Assembly (NCBI GenBank): GCA_000750105.3
Contig: JPHH03000010.1
Location: forward strand, 434,001 to 498,000
Reading direction: 5' to 3'
Length of the DNA: 64,000 bases
From: Tolypocladium sp. Sup5 PDA-1
Lineage: Eukaryota > Ascomycota > Sordariomycetes > Hypocreales > Ophiocordycipitaceae
Shown here: positions 54,301 through 64,000 of the stretch, one piece after another
How the letters are laid out: the number at the start of each line of letters is the position of its first letter
Position numbering within the stretch: the stretch's first letter is position 1
Translations under genes and position numbers: made by a program
The notes under the pieces: model-generated
Databases searched by the model: none
What the model saw: only the letters and a program-made list of their open reading frames with translations
What the model was told of the DNA's origin: nothing

Positions 54301-55240
54301 CATGAAGAAAGGGGTTCGTCCCATCTCGGGCGCTCCTTCCATACGTGAGCAACCACACCGCCAAGGCATCGCAAGTAGCGCCTTTAACAGCACGCAGTAA
54401 TTTCCGCAAGTACAGAGACAATTAAGATGTCGCGCATCAGCTTTGCTGGCACTCTCTGAGCTGGTCACCCTGCTACCCTAGACTCACGACACTGACGATT
54501 CAGGGGAACACCTCAGCCAAATTTGACAATGGAAGTGTGACTGGCAGGTCCTCAGTTTTTTTTTTAAAATACGGCTCGAGAAAATCAAAGGTTCTTTGAG
54601 CATCATCACGGTTTTGTGGCCACGTGCGGCCAAGAGACGTCGCTGTAGACTTGGCGGTGGTGTCAAGCTTGTGCCGATCCCCACAACACCAACACATCAT
54701 ATTGAGGCAGCGTATTCGTGCAGTCAAAATTTCCGTCTTGCCCTGTATTGAGTATGACGCCTATCTACCGGTTCAACCATCGGCGCTTGAAACAAGCACC
54801 GGCCTTCATCAATCACCCGTGCTGACAGCAGTGCACCGACACTGTTGCATCGACATCCCCACTGACCATCATCATTCCTGGTATCTTGCGTCGTTTCGCA
54901 CATCAACAACCGCCATCACCGTATTCCCTGGCTCATGTCTCGTAGATTTGATTCCCCTGGCCCCTTGCCGTTGCAATGCCATCACACATCTTCGCATCCA
55001 CGCATCCACGCATTCACATTCGAGCCGCTCTTGCCCTGCGCTCTGCACTGCGCCATTACCGTGTCTTGAGAAAGGCAATGTACAGAGAAGCAGTCTATCC
55101 CATGCCTGCCAATTAACGCTTTTAATGATACTTCTCTCATCAAACCATAAATGATACCCTCCCAAGTTACCTTCGTCGCGTCTCCGTTCCTCCGTAACTC
55201 GATGACCGACGAAGAGACGGCCACAGAGCTAGGTATTCAA

Positions 55241-58191
55241 TCAGATGACGTAGTTGCCCTTGAGGCTCTGTTGGTCTCCCGGCTGCATCTGGCTGACGAA
55301 TTCGTTGAACTGGGGAATCATTTGCTTGTAAATGTTGAGCACCTACAAGGACGGATGTTAGTGACGAGACCAGGTCGCGAGGCCTACTATGGGAGACTCA
55401 CGTTCTGGAACACCTCATGCAGTTCCTGCTTGATCGGATTCCGCAAGTTCATGTCCTGGTATTGCGCAATGGACACAAAGTAGTCCATCAGGACCTTCTC
55501 CATCGCATGGGGATTCTGGCTAACCACCATTGAAAATCCCTTGAATGCTGTCGCCTTCTCCTCTGACGGGTCTACTTCCTGCATCGCGTTCAGGAAGTCG
55601 TCCGCAAACGTGGGCAGAGCAGGTGCCAGCAGCTCCGCGTTGTGCAAGCCGAGTCGACCCAACGCAATGGCAGCATTCTCGCAGAGGCCCTTGGGCACGC
55701 GAGGGTTGGTCATAATCTCGACGAACCGCTGGAGCAGTTCCGGCACCCACTGCCCCATGCCCTTGCCGTGCTGCATAGCGACCTCGCCGGCCGACCAGCA
55801 AGCGTTGTTGACGACGCCGAAACCGCTGTCCATCTCCTCGTCCAAAACGCTGTCCATGTCGAGCTGCTTCAGGAGAATCGGGATCATGGTCGAGATGTGC
55901 GGCTGGAGCTGTGGGAATAGGTATTTGGCGCTGTCTCCCACGAGTGCGTATGCCGACTGCCGGACCTCGTCGGTGGGGTCCTCCATGCAGAAGCTCAGGA
56001 GTTCGAAGAAGGGATGCGGCGAGTTCTTGATCAACTCTGCCGACTTCTCGCCCTCCAGAGCTTGGATGATGGCGCTCAGGAGGTCCAGGCTGGTAATGAG
56101 AAAGTCCTTGTCTGGCTGCTCCAGAGCGACGTTGCTCACGGCGGAGAGGCTTTGCTCGAGATTCATGTGGATAATGTTGACGCAGCGCATGAAAATCGGC
56201 GGAGCGTACGGGGTGAATGCGTGGCTAAGGGCCAGTGCGACGTAAGACAGGCACTCCAGCAACGGAAACACCTCACGAGACTGGTCCGAGACGGTGTTGT
56301 ATCTGTCGATGAGGGCCGGCATCAGCTGGTTGGCCAGCTCGGGGGTTGCGAGCAATGGGCCGACGCGTTCTGCCAGTGTCTGGACGCAGTCGTAGAGGAT
56401 GTACATGTTGCGGTCCTTGTATTTGCCAAAGCATCGGACAAACTGTTGGATGATCGGGCCGCAGTACGGCTCCAGCTGCTTCCCAGCCTTCTCCTCGATG
56501 TTGGCAAAGGCCGACGCACCCGCCTCCTGCACCTTCTTGTTCTTGTCGAGCATCTTGCGCAGGATGCCATCCATGAGGGGCACAAAGTACTGTTCCTTCT
56601 GGCCTTGGTCGGCCAGATTCGCCGCCCAGGAGGAGTAACGCCCCAGGGTCCAGCACGTTATTTGCCTGACAATTGGTTCTTGGTCCTCGAGGAGTGAGAT
56701 TAGATAGGGGACAAGTTCGGGCAGGTGAGGCACGACAACGTCCATGCAACCCTCTGCCACCGCACCCAAGGCCAGCACGGCAGCTTCCCGGTAAGGCCAC
56801 TCGTCGTGCTTGAGGTTCTGTGAGAGATAGGGGAAGATGGCTTCGAAGACGGCGCCTCGGAAGTCTCGGGCAAAGACATCAAGAGCTGCGGCAGAGCATT
56901 TGCGAACTGTCCATCGCTCGTCGGGGTTTGCGTCGTCGCCGTCATCGTATTCGTCGTCAAGCTCGCCCTCTTCGATCTCGTCATTCATTTCGTTGAGCTT
57001 TGCGTAGTCGTTTCCGTTCTTCGCCTGATCGCCTGACCCGGATCCCTCGCCATTGGCAGTCCTAGTAAGGTTCTTCTTTGCGAAAGCCGGCTTGATGTCT
57101 TCCTGTCGGTCTTCTTCTTCCTCGTCGTCCGAGAGGCCGCCCAGGAGCGCAATGTCCTCTCCGCTGTACACCATGCACTCCAGCAAGACGGGGATAATCT
57201 TGCTGAGATAGGGCTGCAGTCCCTTCCACAAGTCGTCGTGTTCGCCGATGGCGAGCCAAAACTCAGCGGCCTCGCAGGCCAGGTCTTCGTCGTCGCTCTT
57301 CTGCTGGGATATGATGTAGTCGACGAGGCCACCGATGTGGGGCTGGAGCTTGTCGGGGCGCGTCTCAATGAGATGGACAAAGGCTCGGCAGACTTGCCGG
57401 CGCACGTCGGGATTGTCGTCGCTGGAAAGGAAGAAGAGGTGCTGGAGAAGGTCGTCGATGGAGTTGAGCATGGCTTGCGACTCGCGCGGGGTGAAGACGT
57501 TGATGGCTGTGAGTGCGCCGACTCGGACCTTGGGCAGCTGGCTCTTGGTGGCCGCGATGAACTGGGGCAGGACGTAGTTGAGCGGCCGCTGACCATTGAC
57601 CTCCCTCATCATCATCCTGGCGTTGTCTTCGCAGATCTTAGCCATGGCGGACATGGCTCCCTCCTGGGCCTCGTTGGATGAGTGGCCGCTCGTGTTGCCG
57701 ATCATATCGAGCAACTGGGGCAGCAGCTCGGGCCAGCCCAGCAATCCGCCTCGCTTGATGATCTCGGTCGCAATGTTTCCGGCAAAGTTTCGGATTTGAG
57801 AGTTCTTGTCCTGCAGGCCGAGGGGGACGGCGAGCTTGACGAGCTGCAGACTCGACTCGGGTATGGACTTCCAATCGGACTTGACATTGTTCTTGAGCAT
57901 GATGCCGGCGGCCGACCGCACCAGGTGGTAGTCTTGTTCGGTGCATTGCAGGCCCTCGGGCGGGTGGGAGCTGGAGAAGATGTAGGCGAGGTAGTTGTTA
58001 ATATCGGGGGAGGCCTTGGCCTGCTGGAGCATCTGCGGGGGATCAGTCTAGGCCCGTTCGCGACCACGTCGCAATAAGCAAGCACTAACCAGCTCCGCCT
58101 GCTTCTGAGCATTCTTGTCAAAGCCGCTCAAGGAGTCCTTGAGGCACGCGGCGAGCTGCCTCAGCGACTCGGGGGCAGGCTGCCAACTCAT
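55241..58191 (-). CDS. KAP104: Karyopherin beta-2 / transportin (Kap104), nuclear import receptor
   Basis: Exons (minus): 58191-58090, 58032-55402, 55342-55241; 944 residues. Both introns are phase 0 (donors GTTAGT and GTGAGT). Without the third exon the protein would stop too early; splicing restores VLNIYKQMIPQFNEFVSQMQPG at the C-terminus. The whole protein is HEAT repeats, starting with the importin-beta N-terminal region (NNYLAYIFSSS) and DVRRQVCRAFVHLIETRP. An acidic insert (~310-375: SDDEEEED and GELDDEYDDGDD) is the long loop that in transportins helps RanGTP release cargo. The family imports PY-NLS cargoes such as mRNA-binding proteins. Yeast Kap104 is of similar length. Confidence 0.95.
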
Positions 58192-59607
58192 GGCGGACGG
58201 TGTTACGGTGCTGTCACGCGGAGGTTGAGCGATGGCGGCGCGCGAGCTGGGGATAAAGCAGCGGCGGCGGTCTATTGCATGGGTTCCTGTATAGACAGTC
58301 TAGAGAGGGTAAAAGTCAGCAGACAGAGCATAGATCCGAGCGGGCGGGCGAACCCGTGCTGCATACCTACGACGATACCTGACTGTACCCCTCCGGAGCT
58401 GGGGTTCGCGGGGCCGCACTGATCAGGGCGGGCCGTGGAGGTGTGTCGCAGGCGCCGGCGACGGTGAGGCAAGGGCTTGATGGGCGGATGGCGAGAGCTT
58501 CAGCGGTCGCCAGGCTATTTCTGGACGCTAGATCTTCGCGGGACTCGTGATCCAGGCCTGGATGGTGACTGTCGAGATATGAGAGGAGCCAAACCTGTGC
58601 GCCTTGAAGTGGCCTGTGTCTGGGTCTGGCGGGGAGAGGCGCCATTACATGCCCGCCAAATTTTGGTGGCGGGGTGCGATAACGATAACCCGGCGGTTGA
58701 AAAACGCAGTGGACTGGCTGGGGACCCCTGGGCCAGGACAAGCAATTTTTTCAAGTCGAGCATCCGGGTACCGACGCTAACTGCGGCTGCAGCAAACCCA
58801 CCGCGGGCGCTGCTATTGTGATACCCTTTGGTACCTGATTGACGGACAAGGTGGTGATCCATTTCCTGATTTCTGGTATTGGATCCTCCCCCCTACATGC
58901 GTCGGCTGGCATGACGTCTTATTATTTGTCCTACCGTTCCTGGATTTGCTACTGGTTCCGGACTCACCGATCGGGCAGATAGCTATTGCATTAGGTCCTC
59001 GCGATCGCCCGAATGTTGTCCCGTGTGCTCATAGTGCTCATCTGTGATATGCGCCAGAGGGGAGGGAGCTCGAGGCTGAGCTGATGAAGCGTTTGTCCCA
59101 CATGGAGCCCCTGAGCAGCCGCGGCGCTCCTTGGCGTTGCAGGTTGACGATGACCAAGCTCAGAGAGTTTGCTGCCCACCTGAAGTGCTATGATTCACGA
59201 GATGGTGACTATTTGGAATGCCGCGTCTCTATTATCGGCGCCTTTATGCATCTTCCACAGCGGCATTCGTCCAAAGTCCTTGCAGACGTGTGCTGAGGGC
59301 GGGATCTCCGCTTCAACCGAGGCTCGCCTGGTCGTCCCGATGCCTCCTTGTCATGCCATCCTGTTTGCGGGACCTAAGGATGACTCGCATCTGGCCCGAA
59401 GCCACCGCGCGTCTCGTGGGACGGGCGAGCTCATCCCATCACGCCACATTCTCCTGCTGAAGTAGCACAGCGCAAGCCTTGTTGGTGTCCCCGTGGGGTG
59501 AGCCGCGTCGCGACGATCCGGCCGATAGCGTCGGCAAGTCGGGCAGCCTGCCTGGTGCAGATGTGCCATAGTCCACACGTGGTCATGCCCCAAGAAAGCT
59601 GCGTAGC
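58192..59607. other. 1.4 kb intergenic region
   Basis: Contains the promoter of Kap104 (left end, minus) and the 3' side of the PAC4 gene. No supported gene. Confidence 0.5.
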
Positions 59608-60121
59608 TTATGATGACTTGGTCTCTGCACTCGCCGCCGTAGAGCCGATGCCAGCGCCCCGAAGCCGCTCAAGCGTCACCTCGACAATGCTCTTGAACGC
59701 CTCCATCTCCTCTTCCACTGTGCCACCCATACCAGCGTCGGCGAAGCTCACGGAGTTGGTGACATATACCGGCAGCTGCGCTCTTCGGGCGATGAGCTTT
59801 GCCAGCCGAGTGGTGAATTCCAGGGTTGGTTCATGGGAGAAGAGGGTGGTTGAGAGGGGTTGCTGGGCATTGAAGCGCTGCGCTTGAGTCAGCCGATAAC
59901 ATGCTCTCATAAAGACAATGTGGAGAGTTGGGACTCACGTCAGGGAGGGCATAAACGAATGAGCCCATGGGCCTGGGCGCAGCAAGCTCATCTTGAGATG
60001 CAGTCGTCAGGGAGAGCACAATGGCCTTTGCCTGGGTCGACAGCCGAATGTAGATGCGCGTGCCCAGCGACCGGGCCAGCGGAATGGACAGCTGGGCGAC
60101 CTCGCCTTTGGTCGTAGCCAT
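59608..60121 (-). CDS. Proteasome assembly chaperone 4 (PAC4/Poc4 type), 150 aa
   Basis: Exons (minus) 60121-59939 and 59877-59608; phase-0 intron with GTGAGT donor and GCGCAG acceptor; 150 residues. The fold-defining pieces match the PAC4 family: IPLARSLGTRIYIRLSTQAKAIVLSLTT (residues ~13-40), MGSFVYALPD, then TLEFTTRLAKLIARRAQLPVYVTNSVSF and a C-terminal helix. PAC4 pairs with PAC3 to guide alpha-ring assembly of the 20S proteasome in the cytosol. Length agrees with the family. Divergent from the methyltransferase gene. Confidence 0.85.
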
Positions 60122-60537
60122 TTTGACCTCGGAATAGAAGTGCGGCTCTGAACTGTAGACCGGCTCAGCACGTGGTATCGGGCGTGGTGTTGTTATCGAG
60201 GCGAGTCAACTGACGGCTCCAGAACGGCGTTGAGATCACATGATTGGCCCGCTTGCCGGCCACCTTTCCTGATTGGACCACAGGCGCCTCACAACTCCTC
60301 TATGCAAGTCTCATCCCCTCTGCGCATCAGAACGAGGAGCACTCTTAACCTTGCTGGAAAGTGAATACTAAGACGTCCCGGCGCTACCGAGCTCATACGG
60401 CGGAATCCCAGAGCAGCGGATGAAGCGGACTTTATTCCGGCCCGTCGTTGCTGATCCGCCTCACGCGGGTGAGGGCGGAGGCTCCAGGCCTATATCACAT
60501 CTGACAAATCCCAACGAACCAACAACCCGTGTCACAG
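60122..60537. promoter_or_regulatory. Divergent promoter between PAC4 and methyltransferase genes
   Basis: 416 bp between two start codons facing apart. No clear TATA element; co-regulation is inferred from geometry only. Confidence 0.5.
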
Positions 60538-61978
60538 ATGGCCGCTGCGGATGATGCTGTCTGGGCTAGTGTCGAGGATGGGTTCGAGGACCCGGAGGAG
60601 ATCAGAGTTATCTTCTCTGCCCTCGATTCCTTCTCGTAAGTGTTTGCAGTCCCGTGTCTTGAGCAAGGAGGAGCTAGGTTGGCGTTGTCTTTGCTGCAGT
60701 TGAGTGAGAGACAAGACGGCTTTGAGGGCATCTTCGCCCTCGAACCTCATTCCTATGAGCACAACCTGTCTCGCGCACTGCTCCTCTCAAAAACTACGGA
60801 CCTCGATGCTGACTTTGCCTAGCCAATATGCCAAGGTGGCTCACTTCAACGTCACACATCTCCGGCGTCGCTCCTTTTACGCCTTGCCGCAAGCTCACTG
60901 GAAGCTCCTCGCAGAACCTCCCTTCAACTTCCTCGACACCCTAGACAAGACTGACGATGCCATCGACTCCAACGCCGAGCTGGCGCGCGCCATCGTCAAG
61001 GTTGGCCTCCGGTCGTTCAGTTCCATCGGCCCTGGAGCGCGCGGCCCAGAGCCTACCATGCCGCAGGAATGGGTCGGAGTCGCGAAGCATTCGGACATTG
61101 ACAAGGCCAGGAGCACGATCCGGCAGTTCTACCGCGACTGGACGGCAGAGGGGGCGGGAGAGCGGGCGGCGTGCTATGGGCCGATTATGAGAGTGCTCGG
61201 GGAGGAGAAGGCACGGTTACCGGAGAGCGGCCCGTTGAAGGTGCTTGTCCCAGGTGCGGGCTTGGGCAGGCTGGTCTTTGAGCTCTGTCGAAACGGGTTC
61301 GTGGCGGAGGGAAACGAAATATCCTACCACCAACTGCTGGCGTCGTCGTACATTCTCAACGAGTGCGCGCGCGCGGGAACGCACACCATCTACCCCTGGG
61401 TACACACATTCTCGAACCACCTCACGCGGCAGAACCACCTCCGGGGATACAAGGTGCCCGACATCCATCCCGCCACGACCCTGTCCGACAGCCCCGGCGT
61501 CGGCGGCATGTCCATGTGCGCAGCCGACTTCCTGTGTCTCTACGCCGACGACGACCACAAGGAGACGTACGATGCCGTCGCCAGTGTCTTCTTCCTGGAT
61601 ACGGCGCCCAACCTGATCCGCTACCTCGAGGTCATCTACCACTGCCTGCGTCCCGGCGGCGTGCTCATCAACGTGGGCCCCCTGCTGTGGCACTTTGAGA
61701 ACCAGGCGCCTGGCAACCACGGGCACGACGACGACGGCGACGGCGAGCACGACTCCAACAACTCGTCGGGCATCGCCGACCCGGGCAGCTTCGAGCTGAG
61801 CAACGACGAGGTCATGGCGCTGCTGGGGCGGCTGGGCTTCGCGGTGGAGTGGGCGGAGACGGGCGTCGAGGCGCCGTACATCCAGGACAGGGAGAGCATG
61901 CTGCAGACGGTGTACAAGGCGAGCGCGTGGGTGGCGCGCAAGCCCATGAGTGTGAACGGTACGACTGAGACGACATGA
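60538..61978 (+). CDS. Carnosine N-methyltransferase-like (N2227 family) protein, 417 aa
   Basis: Exons 60538-60635 and 60823-61978; 417 residues. The phase-2 junction joins IFSALDSFS to QYAKVAHFNVTHLRRRSFYALP, the signature start of this family. The methyltransferase core shows VLVPGAGLGRLVFEL (SAM-binding, near 170), EGNEISYHQL, then FLDTAPNLIRYLEVIYHCLRPGGVLINVGPLLWHFEN, a hallmark of N2227 enzymes. An acidic Asp/His/Asn insert follows near 335-350. Animal and yeast homologues methylate carnosine-like His-containing dipeptides using S-adenosylmethionine; the fungal substrate is not proven. The 187 nt intron is long for this window. Confidence 0.92.
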
Positions 61979-62114
61979 AGCAATGGAACGGCCGCCATTA
62001 GGGATAGAGCCATGAACGGGCGATGGTTAGGATGCATAGCCGGCAATAGACTCTGATTGGACACGGCAGCACGCACAGCACCCTCTTGCATTGGATATAT
62101 TCAACAGACACTCC

Positions 62115-63047
62115 CTACAGCTTGGGATCGCCACCTCTTGCCATCTCGCCGCGCGACCACACGGCGCCGCCGTCAATGGCAATGGCTTCGCCGTTGACGT
62201 GCGAGCCGGCCCTGCTGGCCAGGTAGACGACCGCGCCGGCAATGTCCTCCGGGTGGCCCAGGCGGCGCATGGGGTTGCCCTGGGCCATCTTGTCGGCGCC
62301 GCCCGACATGGACAGCAGGCCGTTGGACATCTTGCTCGGGAAGAAGCCCGGGCAGATGGAGTTGACGGTGATGCCCCGCGGGCCCAGCTCGACGGCCAGG
62401 TTGCGGCCGAGGTGGATGACGGCCGCCTTGCTGGCCGAGTAGCCGTACGTGCCCTGCTTGCCGATGGTGCCGATGCCCAGCCCCGCGACGCTCGCCGTGA
62501 TGATGACCTTGCTCGGCTCGCCGTCGCCGCGGTCCGCCGCCGCCTTCTCCAGCAGCGGCGTGAACTCGCGCACGGTGTTGAAGACGGCCTTGACGTTGAG
62601 GTCCATGACCTTGGCAAAGGCCTGGTCCGGGTGCTTGTCGAACTCCTCACCCCAGGTGGCGCCCGCGTTGGCGAAGAGGATGTCCACCTTGTCCGTGTGC
62701 TTCTTCACCTCGGCGAGCAGATGCAGCACGCCCTGCTGGCTGGCCGAGTCGGCGGGGACGGGCACTGCGCGCGCGCCGGGGGCGAGGTTGGGGAGCGCGT
62801 TGAGCGCCTGGCAGGCTGCGTCGCAGGCGGAGGCCTTGCGCGACGAGATGAAGACGGTCGACGCGCCGGCCTGGAGGAAGCTGGCGGGAGGTCAGTTGCT
62901 GTTGGCGCAGGACGGGGGGTTGGGATGGGAGTGGACGTACGCAGACGCGGCGTGTAGACCCAGGCCGCGCGAGCCGCCGGTGATGACGGCGACCTTGCCC
63001 TTGAGGGAGAAGAGCGACGGGAAGTCGTTGAGCTGTGCTTCGGCCAT
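62115..63047 (-). CDS. Short-chain dehydrogenase/reductase (3-oxoacyl-reductase/RhlG-like), 290 aa
   Basis: Exons (minus) 63047-62941 and 62880-62115; 290 residues. Phase-2 intron (donor GTACGT) interrupts the Rossmann helix: VITGGSRGLGLHAASA joins FLQAGASTVFISSRK. Classical SDR motifs are intact: TGxxxGxG (residues ~23-29), NAGA near 118, catalytic Ser in ITASVAG, and YSASK (Tyr/Lys pair near 197-201), then PG after strand 6. The C-terminus GGAVWSRGEMARGG is typical of fungal rhamnolipid-biosynthesis-reductase-like SDRs. Expected to reduce a keto group with NADPH; substrate unknown. Confidence 0.92.
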
Positions 63048-63478
63048 GGTGTCTGTATGGTGTCTCGACGGGAGAAATGAACGAATTGGCTGATGGCAAG
63101 GGCGTAGCAGGACAGGACAGATGACTCTCGCTATATCGCAGACAATAGATGTGATATATAGCAGCCTCTCGAGCACAGACGGTCTGCCGCCCCGGGGCGC
63201 CGGCTACGTCGTCGATCCGCCTCGGGATTACATCACGAATTAGGTGCCGGAGGGGGATGGGCGATGCCGAGGCACAGATCCCCGATGTGGGGACGCCAGT
63301 CCCAGTAGCCACGGGCCAATGTGTCTCTTTGGGACTCCTGACGACGAAGCTTCTCTACAAGTCTCTCCGACAAGTCGGGGTATTATAAATCAGCAAGCAA
63401 GAATATAGCGTTTATGAGAAATAAGATGGATTGACAGATGGATGAGAACAAGGTCATTAGCTCATCGCTGGAAAATGC
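63048..63478. other. Intergenic, 431 bp
   Basis: Between the start of the SDR gene and the 3' end of the right-edge gene (both minus). No gene seen; a TATA-like string (GATATATAGC) near 63151 could serve the SDR gene. Confidence 0.45.
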
Positions 63479-64000
63479 TCAGTCTCCCACGTCCTCGACC
63501 CCTCGCCGTGTCTCTGGAGCCCTCATAATCCGCGTGCCCGCGCAAACACACGCTGTATCATCGTATATGGTCTGTAATGCCAGCCGAAGTGTCCTGTTTC
63601 GCCACACGGTTAGAAGCATGCATGCGAAAACAATGAACAAGACAGCAAACACAATGCGAAATGTCAATCTGCCCTCCTTCTGCCTGCTTCTGGCCCGTCG
63701 TCGACTGCCGCTCCGCAAAACAGCTTGGAACTGCTGTTTGGGCGCTCGTCAGCACTTCTCTGCCACCAAACGTCGCCATTCTGTGTCCCGCAGATGCATC
63801 CATCCTCGAATAATAATGCCCATCCAACCTGGACGCAACGTCGTGTGCCTCCTCAAATCCCCGTCTCGGTCGTTTGCTCACCTGCCCAAGTAGAGTTTCG
63901 CGGACAGCCGCCGCCAGGTCATGCCGGCCGCTTTCCGTACGAACGTATATGTGTCGCGATGTCGCTGCCGCCGACAATCGCAAAAAAGAAACGATATTTA
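63479..64000 (-). CDS. 3' end of an unidentified gene with a C-terminal membrane helix (cut by right edge)
   Basis: Two proposed exons (minus): 64000-63882 (open at the edge) and 63733-63479, joined in phase 0 by GTGAGC donor and AACAG acceptor. The visible ~124 residues begin with SFLRLSAAATSRHIYVRTES and, after a basic stretch, contain a clear membrane helix (LTFRIVFAVLFIVFACMLL) about 60 residues before the end, then a short hydrophilic tail. The basic residues just before the helix suggest the N-terminal side faces the cytosol. Family not recognised; the 5' part lies outside the window. Confidence 0.45.

Larger units (their letters stand above)
43626..55240. other. 11.6 kb gene-poor region
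   Basis: I see no convincing gene on either strand. Many ORFs of 100-330 codons exist but are Arg/Ser/Cys-rich, lack domains and overlap antisense frames. Low-complexity tracts: GCGCCA repeats 44521-44546, C13 at 45061-45073, GGAT repeats 45342-45370, A-rich 46264-46295, T10 near 54556-54565. A TATATATA box lies near 50869. Base composition is not strikingly AT-rich, so this is not an obvious RIP-degraded repeat. It could hold non-coding RNA, small secreted-protein genes with introns, or long regulatory DNA. Confidence 0.5.

Noticed and set aside
62091..62957. 288-codon ORF on the plus strand
   Set aside because: Antisense of the SDR gene, whose catalytic motifs are clear.
1..64000. CRISPR arrays, bacterial operons, ribosomal RNA genes
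   Set aside because: No direct-repeat/spacer array, no ribosome-binding-site spaced gene strings and no recognisable 5S, 18S or 28S sequence; the window is eukaryotic nuclear DNA.

Overview
The window looks like nuclear DNA of a filamentous ascomycete (Pezizomycotina; Hypocreales or a related Sordariomycete is my inference). The support is short spliceosomal introns with GTRNGT-type donors and CTAAC/CTGAC branch sites, GC-rich third codon positions, long intergenic spaces without operons, and recognisable fungal families: a STAND/NLR receptor, a Zn2Cys6 regulator, Ssh4 and Kap104. Exon joins given below were worked out by eye from splice signals and reading-frame continuity.

Left end (1-6 kb). 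A minus-strand NLR-type gene with an alpha/beta-hydrolase (SesB-like), NB-ARC and TPR regions runs off the left edge. Just upstream of it, on the same strand, is a 296-residue protein whose central beta-rich segment resembles fungal gasdermins (RCD-1/HET-Q1 type). Together they could form an undescribed regulated cell-death or allorecognition module, and this is the most interesting part of the window. A 271 bp MITE-like element and an intron-containing tRNA follow.

6-32 kb. This is a sparse, mostly housekeeping stretch: a very large intronless protein with a RhoGEF-like DH segment and PH-like regions (minus), a small disordered protein ending in a KVRF motif (minus), a membrane-anchored endonuclease/exonuclease/phosphatase-fold protein (plus), two disordered or membrane fungal proteins of unknown function (plus), and the endosomal SPRY adaptor Ssh4 (plus).

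33-38 kb. A small redox group: an enoyl-reductase-type MDR enzyme and an NAD-dependent epimerase-like protein are divergently transcribed from a shared 334 bp promoter, and a SRPBCC (Bet v1-like) protein follows. Next to them is a minus-strand gene that looks decayed, with coding signal split between frames.

38-55 kb. A seven-exon Zn2Cys6 transcription factor (minus) has a repeat array and a small extra ORF at its 3' side. Upstream of it lie about 11.6 kb in which I see no gene.

55-64 kb. A dense housekeeping cluster: the karyopherin Kap104/transportin (minus), proteasome assembly chaperone 4 (minus) divergent from a carnosine N-methyltransferase-like protein (plus), a short-chain dehydrogenase (minus), and the 3' end of a membrane-tail gene running off the right edge (minus).
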